Source: JAJYSO01 sp964451785 (lineage in GTDB: Bacteria; Bacteroidota; Bacteroidia; Flavobacteriales; Flavobacteriaceae). From it: DNA of 64,000 bases. The DNA is taken from the NCBI GenBank assembly GCA_964451785.1, contig CAYVJG010000006.1:38489-102488 (forward strand), read 5' to 3'. A model generated the notes under the pieces. It worked only from the letters and a program-made list of their open reading frames with translations. It was not told where the DNA came from and searched no databases. Numbering within the stretch: position 1 is the stretch's first letter; the number at the start of each line of letters is the position of its first letter. Both the position numbers and the translations under genes were made by a program. Shown piece after piece: positions 9,638 to 17,994 of this stretch.

Positions 9638-10594
9638 TTACTGAAAACGTCTTGTTAAAAACCGCTGTTTACTTAAAACTTTTGCGACTGCATCTACCCC
9701 TTTATAGGTTTTTAAAATCGTATCCACCGTAACGACTTTGGCAGGTGTGCCTTTACGGGTTTTCCAATCGGCGAACTCCTGGAACTTTCCCACCAAATCC
9801 CCAACGCTTTCCCCATCGGTAGTTTGATTGTTGGTGATGATGACATAAGGCACTTTACTGCCCCATTTGGATGGCAGATGGGATGGGGTAAATTGACCGT
9901 CAAAAATGCTGTCAGCAGGATTGTCGGGATTTTCCGTACTCATTGGAGCTATTGCCATATAATATTGAAGAAATTTTTGGGGATTGTCCACGGTTCTTTG
10001 CATTTGGGCGAAGGCTTGTTGATCGGTATGATCGTTCCCCCTTAACGAGGTGATATGATCGACTTCACTGGCTTCTGTGCTTATGGAAACTGTAAGATTT
10101 GTGTATAAATTGAGCTTTCCCGTTTGCTGGTTATAGGAAAAGGGAATGAAACTGACGATGACATAACCGTATCCCCGGTATTGAAAGTTCTCATAATTCA
10201 CCAAAGGATCGGTAGGATAATCCCCCGAATAATAATTTTGACAGGAAACATGCGCCCCTTTTTTAATGCCGTTCATAAACTCCGGTTCGGGAACGGGCGC
10301 CAAATTATAGGTGCCGGGAAGCGTGGTCTGTTGAGTGGCCATTACGGTGATCGAGCTTGCCTTTTGTCCTTGGGGCAAGGCGAGCTTGACACTGACCACA
10401 GGCAACTGTGGATCGCCTACATATTCTTCGCCATATAAAAGGGATGCCTTTTTAAGATAAACAACATCCATATTGCTTTGTGTGGTAGTGGTTATTTCTG
10501 TGGTTGAGAAGCTAAAATCTTGGGTGGTTTGGGCTTGGCCCATCATTGTAAAACATCCCAATAAAACAGAAAGGACATAAGGAAAATATTTCAT
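9638..10594 (-). CDS. Truncated gingipain-like (C25) protein: propeptide plus the start of the peptidase domain
   Basis: 318 residues. A signal peptide (MKYFPYVLSVLLGCFTMMGQAQ) is followed by a Propeptide_C25-like beta domain: PQLPVVSVKLALPQGQKASS near residue 63, then VIVSFIPFSYNQQTGKL. The first strands of the peptidase domain follow (VPYVIITNN near 252, FADWKTRKGTPAKVVTVDTI near 277). The frame stops just after YKGVDAVAKVLSKQRF. In C25 proteases the catalytic His and Cys lie well downstream of this, so the product cannot be an active gingipain. Its ATG overlaps the stop of the preceding LRR gene by 4 bp (ATGA), so the two are translationally coupled. It could be a decayed protease or a retained propeptide-type binding domain. 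Confidence 0.8.
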   Translation of the reverse strand: MKYFPYVLSVLLGCFTMMGQAQTTQDFSFSTTEITTTTQSNMDVVYLKKASLLYGEEYVGDPQLPVVSVKLALPQGQKASSITVMATQQTTLPGTYNLAPVPEPEFMNGIKKGAHVSCQNYYSGDYPTDPLVNYENFQYRGYGYVIVSFIPFSYNQQTGKLNLYTNLTVSISTEASEVDHITSLRGNDHTDQQAFAQMQRTVDNPQKFLQYYMAIAPMSTENPDNPADSIFDGQFTPSHLPSKWGSKVPYVIITNNQTTDGESVGDLVGKFQEFADWKTRKGTPAKVVTVDTILKTYKGVDAVAKVLSKQRFLTRRFQ

Positions 10595-11616
10595 TGCTTG
10601 ATGATTTTAAAGGTTTTAGAAGTGTTTTGAAGAGTGACCTGAAGAAAATAGATACCCGGTTCCAAATTTGATAAATCGAAAGATGTCATTTTTGTTTTAA
10701 ATTTTTCAAAACGGACTTTTCTCCCTTGCAAATCATAAAGACTTAGTTTTGACCTATCTGTAAGATTGCTGATATATAATTTATTTTTAACCGGGTTAGG
10801 ATAAATGTTTATATTTTGGAAAACATAGTCGCCAACACTTAAGGCATCACATTCTGCTTCGGTTTCTACCCAGTAAGCGGTAGAATCTTTATACCAATAA
10901 GGAGCGTTTTCAGCATATGTTTCATCATCCACATAAATACAAGTTAAATCGGGGTTACCTGTCGCATTGACACCTATCGTATTTCCACCATTTCTTAAAT
11001 CTAAGTAAGTCAATTGATTAAGAACACAATCTATAAAATTTAAATTTGGAGCATTGCTCAAATCCAAACTATCAATTTCATTTTGATCGCAACCCAGTTC
11101 AATTAACCCGGTCAGTTGGGTAACATCCAAGCTTTGGATATTGTTTTCGGTACAAAGCAGTAATTTCAAATGCGGATTATTTCCTAATTGCAAAGTTGTC
11201 AGTTGGTTATATTCTGCATATAAAGTGTCTAACATTACATTGTTACTTAAATCCAAAGTGGTCAAGTTATTATAGCGTACATTTAAATACTGAAGATTCG
11301 TAAAAGCTTCAATCCCGGTCAGGTCATTTATAGGGCCAAATTCAACCGGGTTGTTGTTTTGGGAAGTGTTGGTGTAATTTGGTGCGTTAAGCCCGTTCAG
11401 TACAGAGGGATCCAAATATAAATGGGTGACCGCTGCGGCTTCGCTGTATTCGATTTCGCCATCGCCGTTGGTGTCAATAATGCCGTACCCATTAAAATCG
11501 GGAGTCAACAAGGCCCATTTAAAATGCCCATCGGGGATATAAACCATGTCGGTAGGGGCTTGGGCAAAGCTGAGAAAAGGCAGGAGCGTGAACAGGAAAA
11601 GTAGTGTTGTTTTCAT
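10591..11616 (-). CDS. Secreted leucine-rich-repeat protein with T9SS sorting domain (LRR copy 1)
   Basis: 341 residues. Sec signal MKTTLLFLFTLLPFLSFAQ, then a short segment with an EF-hand/dockerin-like loop (DTNGDGEIEYSEA, near residue 48). About six leucine-rich repeats follow with a clear 21-residue period, for example LTTLDLSNNVMLDTLYAEYN and LTTLQLGNNPHLKLLLCTEN. The last ~75 residues are a type A Por secretion tail (INIYPNPVKNKLYISNL ... GIYFLQVTLQN), so it should be exported by the type IX system and anchored at or released from the surface. It is coupled to the truncated C25 gene downstream. The two other copies of this gene lie upstream. The binding partner is unknown. Confidence 0.88.
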   Translation of the reverse strand: MKTTLLFLFTLLPFLSFAQAPTDMVYIPDGHFKWALLTPDFNGYGIIDTNGDGEIEYSEAAAVTHLYLDPSVLNGLNAPNYTNTSQNNNPVEFGPINDLTGIEAFTNLQYLNVRYNNLTTLDLSNNVMLDTLYAEYNQLTTLQLGNNPHLKLLLCTENNIQSLDVTQLTGLIELGCDQNEIDSLDLSNAPNLNFIDCVLNQLTYLDLRNGGNTIGVNATGNPDLTCIYVDDETYAENAPYWYKDSTAYWVETEAECDALSVGDYVFQNINIYPNPVKNKLYISNLTDRSKLSLYDLQGRKVRFEKFKTKMTSFDLSNLEPGIYFLQVTLQNTSKTFKIIKQ

Positions 11617-11781
11617 GGATTAGGGTTTTATAGTGTAAAATTAGTTAATTATAAGTTAACTTAGTGAAAATATTTACTTTTTATTCACATTTTACATTCA
11701 GACAATAAAATTTCTTCCCACCGAGTTTTTTCGTCACATCCATCCTTACTTTTGAGCAAAAGAATTATTCTTTCTAAGAGA

Positions 11782-12336
11782 CTAAACACTTCCTAAAGCA
11801 GAGGCAGCCGTGCTTACTGAAATAGTGACCTGGGTCAATAAGTCGAGGCTCCCCGTCTGTGCATTGTACGAAAAGGGAATAAATCGGACGGTCACATAGG
11901 AGTATTGACGATATTGATGATTCGTAAAATCCAGTAAAAAATTAGGGGGATATACAGCTGCATTGTGCTTCACTTTAAAATTTTCACTTTTTCTCTCCTT
12001 TTTAACAAATCCCAAGGATTGGGGTTCCGGCACGGATACCAAATTGAATGTGCCGGAAAGTGTGGTCTGTTGGTTAGCCGTCACAGTAACCGAAGTGGCT
12101 TTTTGCCCTTGAGGCAAAGCCAATTTTATGCTGACCACAGGTAGTTGGGGGTTGCCCACGTAGTCTTCTCCACTTAACAAAGTGGCTTTTTTCAATTGAA
12201 CGATATTCATACTGTCTTGTGTGGATGCTGTTACTTCAGCACTTGAATAGGTAAAATCTTGTGTGACCTGTGCATTTCCGACAACTACTGTTACCAAGAA
12301 TATGAAACTAAATAATGTATATTTAATAACTTTCAT
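11782..12336 (-). CDS. Short gingipain propeptide-like protein (C25 remnant, copy 2)
   Basis: 184 residues with a signal peptide (MKVIKYTLFSFIFLVTVVVGNAQ) and only the C25 propeptide-like domain. PQLPVVSIKLALPQGQKATS and VTVRFIPFSYNAQTGSLDL align closely with the 318-residue copy. The frame ends at ASALGSV, before any peptidase sequence, so this is shorter than the first copy. The ATG overlaps the stop of LRR copy 2 as ATGA. About 165 bp separate it from LRR copy 1 downstream. Either it is a truncated gene, or a stand-alone secreted propeptide domain has been retained. Confidence 0.72.
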   Translation of the reverse strand: MKVIKYTLFSFIFLVTVVVGNAQVTQDFTYSSAEVTASTQDSMNIVQLKKATLLSGEDYVGNPQLPVVSIKLALPQGQKATSVTVTANQQTTLSGTFNLVSVPEPQSLGFVKKERKSENFKVKHNAAVYPPNFLLDFTNHQYRQYSYVTVRFIPFSYNAQTGSLDLLTQVTISVSTAASALGSV

Positions 12337-13358
12337 AATTTTACGATTTTAAAGGTTTTAGAAGTGTTTTGAAGAGTGACCTGAAGAAAATAAATTCCCG
12401 GTTGTAGCGATGAGACATCAAAAGAGATGGTAGGGGTGTTTGTGTTTTTAACGAATACTTTTTTTCCTTGTATATCGTAAAGCGCAACTTGTGTCTTTTC
12501 TTTAAGCCCATCAATAGACAAGTTGTTTTTAACGGGGTTGGGAAATATTTTTAGATTTTGAAGCAAATAGGATTTAATATCTAAGGCTTCACACTCTGCT
12601 TCGGTTTCTACATAATGCGCTGTAGAGTCCTTGCTCCAATAAGGTGCATTTTCGGAATATTCCTTATCATCGACATAAATACAAGTTAAGTTAGGATTGC
12701 CAAATGCAGCAGCTTCTATTATATTTCCATTATTTCTTAAATCTAAATAGACCAATTGATTATGGAAACAATTTATATGAATTAAATTAGGAGCATTCCT
12801 TAAATCCAAACTATCAATTTCATTATTGAAACAACCCAACCTAGCTAATCCACCTAATTGGGTAACATCCAAGCTTTGGATATTGTTTTCATTGCAAAGT
12901 AATACTTTTAGATGCGGATTATTTCCTAATTGCAAAGTTGTCAGTTGGTTATATTCTGTATATAAAGTATCTAACATTACATTGTTACTTAAATCCAAAG
13001 TGGTCAGGTTATTATAGCGTACATTTAAATATTGTATATTGACAAAAGCTTCAATCCCGGTCAGGTCGTCAATGGCGCCAAATTCAACCGGGTTGTTGTT
13101 TTGTGAACTGTTGGTGTAATTTGGTGCGTTAAGCCCGTTCAGTACAGAGGGATCCAAATATAAATGGGTGACCGCTGCGGCTTCGCTGTATTCGATTTCG
13201 CCATCGCCGTTGGTGTCAATAATGCCGTACCCATTAAAATCGGGAGTCAACAAGGCCCATTTAAAATGCCCATCGGGGATATAAACCGTGTCGGTAGGGG
13301 CTTGGGCAAGGCCTGTAAACGGGAGAAAGATGAGCAAAAAGAGGAGTTTTGTTTTCAT
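12333..13358 (-). CDS. Secreted leucine-rich-repeat protein with T9SS sorting domain (LRR copy 2)
   Basis: 341 residues, the same architecture and length as copy 1: Sec signal (MKTKLLFLLIFLPFTGLAQ), an EF-hand-like DTNGDGEIEYSEA, about six 21-residue LRRs, and a Por tail (LKIFPNPVKNNLSIDGL ... GIYFLQVTLQN). The N-terminal ~100 codons are almost base-identical to copy 1 over a continuous stretch (13125-13290 versus 11380-11545). The middle LRRs and the early sorting domain differ more. Its start codon overlaps the frame-restored stop of LRR copy 3, and its own stop overlaps the next C25-like ATG, so all members were once one coupled operon. Confidence 0.88.
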   Translation of the reverse strand: MKTKLLFLLIFLPFTGLAQAPTDTVYIPDGHFKWALLTPDFNGYGIIDTNGDGEIEYSEAAAVTHLYLDPSVLNGLNAPNYTNSSQNNNPVEFGAIDDLTGIEAFVNIQYLNVRYNNLTTLDLSNNVMLDTLYTEYNQLTTLQLGNNPHLKVLLCNENNIQSLDVTQLGGLARLGCFNNEIDSLDLRNAPNLIHINCFHNQLVYLDLRNNGNIIEAAAFGNPNLTCIYVDDKEYSENAPYWSKDSTAHYVETEAECEALDIKSYLLQNLKIFPNPVKNNLSIDGLKEKTQVALYDIQGKKVFVKNTNTPTISFDVSSLQPGIYFLQVTLQNTSKTFKIVKL

Positions 13359-14319
13359 AATTTTACGATTTTAAAGGTTTTAGACGTATTTTGAACGGTA
13401 CTCGAAGAAAATAGAGTCCTGTATTTAGGGATGAAACATCAAAAATTGTATCTTTTCCTTTAGTCGTGGTTTTGGCCCATATTTTTTTTCCTTGTACATC
13501 ATAAAGCGCAACTTGTGCCTTTTCATTAAGCCCTTCAACAGATAAGTTATCCTTGACCGGGTTAGGATAAATATTGATATTCTGAAAGACATAATCTTCC
13601 AAGCCCAAAGCATCACATTCGGCCTCATTTTCTACCCAGTGTGCCGTGGAATCCTTAACCCAGTGAGAGCCTGCATAAGACATATCATCTACATATATAC
13701 AAATTAAATCAGGATTGCCATTTGCTTGAACAAGTATTATATTTTCATTATTCCTTATATCCAAATAGGTTAATTCGTTATTTCTACAATACATATATTT
13801 CAAGCTTGAAGTGCTACTCAAATCCAAAGTATCTATTTGATTATTATCACAAAGCAAAACCTTTAAGTTATTATTTTCTCCTATTTCAAGTGTTGTCAAT
13901 TCGTTGTATTCAGCAAGTAAAGTATCTAACATTACATTGTTACTTAAATCCAAAGTGGTCAAGTTATTATACCGCACATTTAAATACTGCAGATTTGTAA
14001 AGGCTTCAATCCCGGTCAGGTCGTCAATGGGGCCAAATTCAACCGGGTTGTTGTTTTGTGAACTGTTGGTGTAATTTGGCGCGTTAAGCCCGTTCAGTAC
14101 AGAGGGATCCAAGTATAAATGCGTCACCGCTTCAGCTTCGCTGTATTCTATCTCTCCATTGTTGTTGGTGTCAACAGTTTCAAAAGGTGGTTCAAGTGTG
14201 CCTTGCTCCAATAAAAACCATTTAAAGTGACCATCGGGGATATAAACCGTGTCATCCGGGGCTTGGGCAAAGCCGAGAAGGGGTAAGAACGTGAGCAGAA
14301 AAAGTAGTGTTGTTTTGAT
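13355..14319 (-). pseudogene. LRR-T9SS gene copy 3, start codon lost and C-terminal frameshift
   Basis: Third copy of the LRR family. The coding frame is open from 14319, where the codon that aligns with the ATG of copies 1 and 2 is ATC. It is followed by an intact signal peptide (KTTLLFLLTFLPLLGFAQ) and VYIPDGHFKW. A stop (TAA) lies two codons upstream of the ATC, so no normal start is available. The first usable start would be the TTG at 14211, which would drop the signal peptide. At about 13400, inside the sorting domain, one base is missing: the frame reads FLRVPFKIRLKPLKS, but restoring one base gives the conserved TVQNTSKTFKIVKL and a TGA overlapping the next ATG. It also has fewer repeats. 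Both lesions argue for loss of function. Confidence 0.82.
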
Positions 14320-14702
14320 AATTTAATGATTTTCTATGTAAATTTAATAATTTATTAAGAAATCATAAACAGTTTGGAAGACTTATTTCTTTGATAGCCG
14401 TCTTTAATACGGTAGCTTGAACTGTAACTTAGTGTGAAAGACAGATCCTGAATAAATTGCTGGTGCCTAGCAATTTTTCAGGATGACAAGAAAAGTAAAT
14501 AAGTGAATCTGCAAATCAGTCACTCCGAGGTTCGAGAGCCTCACCTCTCAATTTAATGGTTGTTGTACTTTTAAATAGCAATACGCCAATACACAACAAT
14601 TGTCGACATAAGATTCTGCTTCTTTTAGAGCAGGGGTAAATAGGGTTAATACCTTATGGACAAGCGAGTTAAATTGTGAAGTATAAACGAAATAACAAAA
14701 TT
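14320..14702. other. Intergenic region upstream of the LRR array, with a hairpin repeat
   Basis: About 380 bp without a coding frame I can support. It contains the R4 hairpin (14445-14484) and a smaller stem, GAGG/CCTC, near 14526-14541. The promoter of the LRR operon should lie near 14320-14400, but no clear box was found. Confidence 0.45.
14445..14484. repeat. R4 hairpin repeat, complete copy
   Basis: ATCCTGAATAAATTGCT pairs with AGCAATTTTTCAGGAT (16 bp, one bulged T) around a 7-base loop. A second copy begins at 63965 and is cut by the window edge. There is no T-run, so it is unlikely to be a simple terminator. Confidence 0.65.
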
Positions 14703-16223
14703 CTATTTCTTCCGCAAGTCATACAAATCTGTTCGGCGTTGTGCCAGATTGCGTACACTGCCGGTTTTATTCAATTCGCGCAGCAAGGTCAAATCGACAT
14801 CAGTAATAACTACCATTTCGGTATTTGGTGTCGCCTTTGCCTGTACTCCATCAATAGGAAATGCAAAATCACAAGGTGTAAATACCATAGATTGGGCATA
14901 TTGAATGTTCATATTCGTCACCTGCGGTAAATTTCCAACACTTCCGGCAATCGCCACATAACATTCATTTTCTATAGCGCGCGCCATAGCACAATTGCGC
15001 ACACGTGAAAACGCATTAGCGGTATCGGTCATAAAAGGAACAAATAGAATATCCATACCTTCTTGTGCCAAAATACGCGCTAATTCAGGAAACTCTGAAT
15101 CGTAACAAATCACAACCCCTATCTTACCGCTATCGGTGTCGAAAGTTTGGATTTTTGAACCACCGCGCATTCCCCAGGAGCTCACCTCATCAGGGGTGAT
15201 ATGGATTTTTTCATACGATTCAACATGACCATCTCGCTTGCAAAGATAGCCTTCATTATAGAGATTGCCATCGCGAATAACCGGCATAGATCCCGAGATA
15301 ATATTGATATTACACGACACCGCTAACTGACTAAATTCGTTTTTGATAGCTTCTGTATGCTTAGCTAACTCGCGAATGGCCTCTACCGGCGATAGGCTTG
15401 CATCTTTAGGCATGAGCGGCATGTTAAACAACTCTGGAAAAAGCGCAAAATCACAGTTATATGAGGCTAGGGTATCGACAAAAAATTGCACTTGCTGCAT
15501 CAATTCTGCTCTATTTTTGTAGGTCCGCATCTGCCACTGCACTAAGCCAACGCGCGCCACGGTCTTATCAGAAACGGGCTCTTCAGTAGGTTTTTCGTAA
15601 TAAATATTATCCCATTCTAGGAGCACCGCAAAGTATTTTGACGCCTCATCGTCGAGCAGGTAATTTTTTAAAATTCGAGAAACGTGAAAATCGTTTGACA
15701 GTTGAAAGCTCAACACAGGATCGTCAATTTCGCGGTGTTTAACTTTTTCAATGTAATCTTTAGGAGATAACTGGTGAGCATATTTATGGTAATTAGGAAT
15801 ACGTCCGCCAAACATAATGCCCTTCAAATTTAAACGCTCGCACAATTCTTTTCGGTAATCGTACAAACGCCGCCCCAAACGCAATCCGCGATATTCAGGA
15901 CTGATAAACACTTCTATACCGTATAACACATTGCCCTTTGCGTCAAATTTTTCAAATGTCCCATCGGTAATAATGTCTTCGTAAGCGTGGTATTTATTAA
16001 CTGTTTGTTCTGAAACAATTACTGACAATGCACAGCCGGCAATGGCGTCATTTACTTTAATGACCACTTGTCCTTCAGGAAATACGTCTAGTAAATTTTC
16101 TATTTCTTCTTTGGCCCAGTAGCTGTCTTCCATAGTAGGATAAGCCGTAATCATAGCCTGTTTTAACTCATCGTACTCCTCAAGTCCTAAATAAGAAATT
16201 TCTACATTCTCTATCTTGTCCAT
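14703..16223 (-). CDS. GNAT acetyltransferase-carbon-nitrogen hydrolase fusion protein
   Basis: 506 residues. The N-terminal ~200 residues resemble a GNAT fold, with an acyl-CoA-binding stretch SPEYRGLRLGRRLYDYRKEL near residue 108. The C-terminal ~290 residues are a nitrilase-superfamily amidohydrolase with the Glu-Lys-Cys triad in FALFPELFNMP (near 262), SYEKIHITPDE (near 340) and VVICYDSEFPE (near 371). This two-domain family is widespread and annotated as 'bifunctional GNAT/carbon-nitrogen hydrolase'. The reaction is probably hydrolysis of an amide on a small metabolite, and the substrate is not known. It stands alone, with a TACCTTTA box upstream (16242-16249). Confidence 0.9.
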   Translation of the reverse strand: MDKIENVEISYLGLEEYDELKQAMITAYPTMEDSYWAKEEIENLLDVFPEGQVVIKVNDAIAGCALSVIVSEQTVNKYHAYEDIITDGTFEKFDAKGNVLYGIEVFISPEYRGLRLGRRLYDYRKELCERLNLKGIMFGGRIPNYHKYAHQLSPKDYIEKVKHREIDDPVLSFQLSNDFHVSRILKNYLLDDEASKYFAVLLEWDNIYYEKPTEEPVSDKTVARVGLVQWQMRTYKNRAELMQQVQFFVDTLASYNCDFALFPELFNMPLMPKDASLSPVEAIRELAKHTEAIKNEFSQLAVSCNINIISGSMPVIRDGNLYNEGYLCKRDGHVESYEKIHITPDEVSSWGMRGGSKIQTFDTDSGKIGVVICYDSEFPELARILAQEGMDILFVPFMTDTANAFSRVRNCAMARAIENECYVAIAGSVGNLPQVTNMNIQYAQSMVFTPCDFAFPIDGVQAKATPNTEMVVITDVDLTLLRELNKTGSVRNLAQRRTDLYDLRKK

Positions 16224-16297
16224 CGCGTTGCATTTTGCTATTAAAGGTACAATTATTCTAGTAGTATAAGGGTGTCGAAAAGAAAATAGCAGGGCAT

Positions 16298-16333
16298 AAA
16301 AAATCCTTTCTAAGCCATTCAGAAAGGATTTTT
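16298..16333 (-). terminator. Rho-independent terminator, minus strand
   Basis: AATCCTTTCT pairs with AGAAAGGATT, and on the minus strand a T-run follows. It would end a transcript coming from the gene at 16890-17372, which places the R1 and R2 repeats inside that transcript's long 3' region. Confidence 0.7.
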
Positions 16334-16449
16334 AACTAGTCAACGTTTCGGAAAAAGTAATAAATGGTATGCTAGGAAATTATGTTTTTAGATACGAAAT
16401 ATTATACCAGCCTAATAATCAGATATATTACAACTCACAAATACTAATA

Positions 16450-16577
16450 ATACCGTATGTATAAATTAAATAGTCCAATTTCGACTTTATCTCATTGTAC
16501 TAGTAATTTATGAACCATGGTATTATACCTATAAAAAATATTCTAAATCGGACTAAAAAATAATTCTAATTGGTATA
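16450..16577. repeat. R1 repeat, copy A (MITE-like, about 128 bp)
   Basis: It begins ATACCGTATGTATAAATTAA and ends CTAATTGGTATA. The ends are imperfect inverted repeats (ATACC..., AAATTA..., TAGTCCAA at one end, mirrored at the other). Closely similar copies lie at 17438-17563 and 33382-33509, with a diverged one at 30681-30778. It has no coding capacity. Confidence 0.75.
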
Positions 16578-16600
16578 ACTTGTTCAATCCAGTGGGTATT

Positions 16601-16852
16601 GAACACCCTTCGAGGTTCAGTAAGGGCAGACTTACTTTACCCCGTACTGCACTTCGCTTGTACAGGGTCTATCACATTAAAGACCTTCGACCTTTTAAAG
16701 TATACTTCTATTTATAGTTACAACTAACCATGTAATGGTTGAATATGAATAACCCCGAGTGTAACTCGGGGCGTTGAGGTTACCATATTTTACGGAACTA
16801 CGAAGTAGTTCAATAACTAATATTAAGGTAGAATAACTCCGAAACTTGAGTT
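16601..16852. repeat. R2 hairpin-cluster repeat, copy A
   Basis: About 250 bp made of at least seven consecutive small hairpins: GAACACCC/AGGTTC, GTAAG/CTTAC, CCCGTAC/GTACAGGG, an AAAG/CTTTT stem, AACCAT/AATGGTT, CCCCGAGT/ACTCGGGG, GAACTAC/GTAGTTC and AACTC/GAGTT. The same series occurs in reverse orientation at 33068-33309. No ORF. The remainder of the 16224-16889 gap holds R1 copy A and the terminator. Confidence 0.75.
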
Positions 16853-16889
16853 AACTAACAATTTTTTAATCGCTAAAATTGCAATCGAT

Positions 16890-17372
16890 TTACAGGAAGC
16901 GTTTATGCCAACTTTCTTCAAGTGGCACTTCCCAATATTCGTCAAATTCAGCTTTGGTATTTACCAAGTTATTAAACACAATGGTCTGTGGCGATACAGA
17001 GCGTGCTTTGACAATTTTTCTAAAATCTTTCAATTCTTTATATGCAATATAATCGCCTTGACGGAAAGTGACATTCATCTTATCGAGCAAGTCTACACCA
17101 AATTCATCTTGTAAATGTTGGATAAAACGCACCGAAGCATCAATTGAACATCCGCTGGCTGCGGCTAAACTTTGATCGATACCGAGCACAACAAACCGCT
17201 TGTATTTTACGGTATAAGCCGCACTCAAATCAGAACCGTGAACGGTCCATTCTTCAACAAATTTAGCCAATTCAGCTTCTAATTTTGGCAATTCGTCATC
17301 TGTAAAAGGACGATTAGATTGATAGATCCACAAACGGGCACTATCAGGTAATTTATCAAAAGGTACTAACAT
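16890..17372 (-). CDS. Conserved hypothetical protein (often mislabelled 'ABC transporter ATPase' in Bacteroidota)
   Basis: 160 residues, soluble, no signal peptide. It starts MLVPFDKLPDSARLWIYQSN, is acidic in the middle (DELPKLEAELAKFVEEW) and ends with EYWEVPLEESWHKRFL. There is no Walker A or ABC signature, so the ATPase label that homologues carry in databases, as I recall it, is not supported by the sequence. The motif LGIDQSLAAASGCSIDASV near residue 75 is its most distinctive part. The gene is flanked by R1 copies on both sides. The function is unknown. Confidence 0.75.
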   Translation of the reverse strand: MLVPFDKLPDSARLWIYQSNRPFTDDELPKLEAELAKFVEEWTVHGSDLSAAYTVKYKRFVVLGIDQSLAAASGCSIDASVRFIQHLQDEFGVDLLDKMNVTFRQGDYIAYKELKDFRKIVKARSVSPQTIVFNNLVNTKAEFDEYWEVPLEESWHKRFL

Positions 17373-17437
17373 ATTTCTTCACTTAAATCAAAAGGTAATT
17401 TCCTTCTTATTCAGGTTTACAAAATTACAGAATTATA

Positions 17438-17563
17438 ATACCATACGGATAAATTAAATAGTCCAATTTCGACTTTCTCGCGTTGTATTATTTAATTATG
17501 CTCCCGGTAGTATACCCACAAAAATATTCTGAATCGGACTAAAAAATAATTCTATTTGGTATA
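17438..17563. repeat. R1 repeat, copy B
   Basis: About 126 bp, starting ATACCATACGGATAAATTAA and ending TATTTGGTATA. It aligns along its whole length with copies A and C in the same orientation and fills the gap between the 17372 and 17581 genes. Confidence 0.75.
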
Positions 17564-17580
17564 GCGGAATCGACGCCCTG

Positions 17581-17994
17581 TTAAGCATTGAGTTGCATCA
17601 GTAAACTCAAATTGTCAATAATCCCTTTTTCGCGAATCACCTTCCCTTTTTTTACGGTCAATACGGTCATCCCGTTTACCACTACTCGCTTTCCGGAAGG
17701 AGCGACGCCAAACAACGTATTATTTTGGTGGGTGCCGGCATAGTTCCAATACAGCGTGATACTGTTTTCTTTTTTATTACAAATCACTTCGCCTAAAGTT
17801 ATTTGAATGTCGGGAAAACTTGAATACGTTCCCTGTAAAAATGACTTATAAGCTTCAACCCCTTCTATGCGTGGCATGTGTGTGTATTCAACTATGAGCT
17901 CTTTATCGGCATAAATATCGAGCATGCCTTCACTGTTGGCATCCCAAATGTGCATGTAATCTTTAGCTAATTTTTGCAATCCTACTCCTATCAT
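17581..17994 (-). CDS. SnoaL-like / NTF2-fold polyketide cyclase-type protein
   Basis: 137 residues. The pattern fits the SnoaL/ester-cyclase NTF2-like fold: DYMHIWDANSEGMLDIYADKE at the N-terminus, SFPDIQITLGEVICN in the middle, LYWNYAGTHQN near residue 90, FGVAPSGKRVVVNGMTVL, and a late EKGIIDNLSLLMQL. Such small proteins are often enzymes or binding modules of unknown substrate. The ATG overlaps the stop of the upstream Fe-S gene by 4 bp, so the pair is coupled. No specific reaction can be assigned. Confidence 0.75.
   Translation of the reverse strand: MIGVGLQKLAKDYMHIWDANSEGMLDIYADKELIVEYTHMPRIEGVEAYKSFLQGTYSSFPDIQITLGEVICNKKENSITLYWNYAGTHQNNTLFGVAPSGKRVVVNGMTVLTVKKGKVIREKGIIDNLSLLMQLNA

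Noticed and set aside
10124..10438. Open frames opposite the C25 and LRR genes (also 11422-11604, 13164-13394, 13722-14000)
   Set aside because: They are antisense to well-supported coding sequence, lack domains and signals, and mirror the repeated LRR sequence. They are treated as shadows.
16601..16852. CRISPR-like array in the R2 hairpin cluster
   Set aside because: The palindromes differ from one another in sequence and spacing. There are no identical direct repeats with unique spacers and no cas genes.
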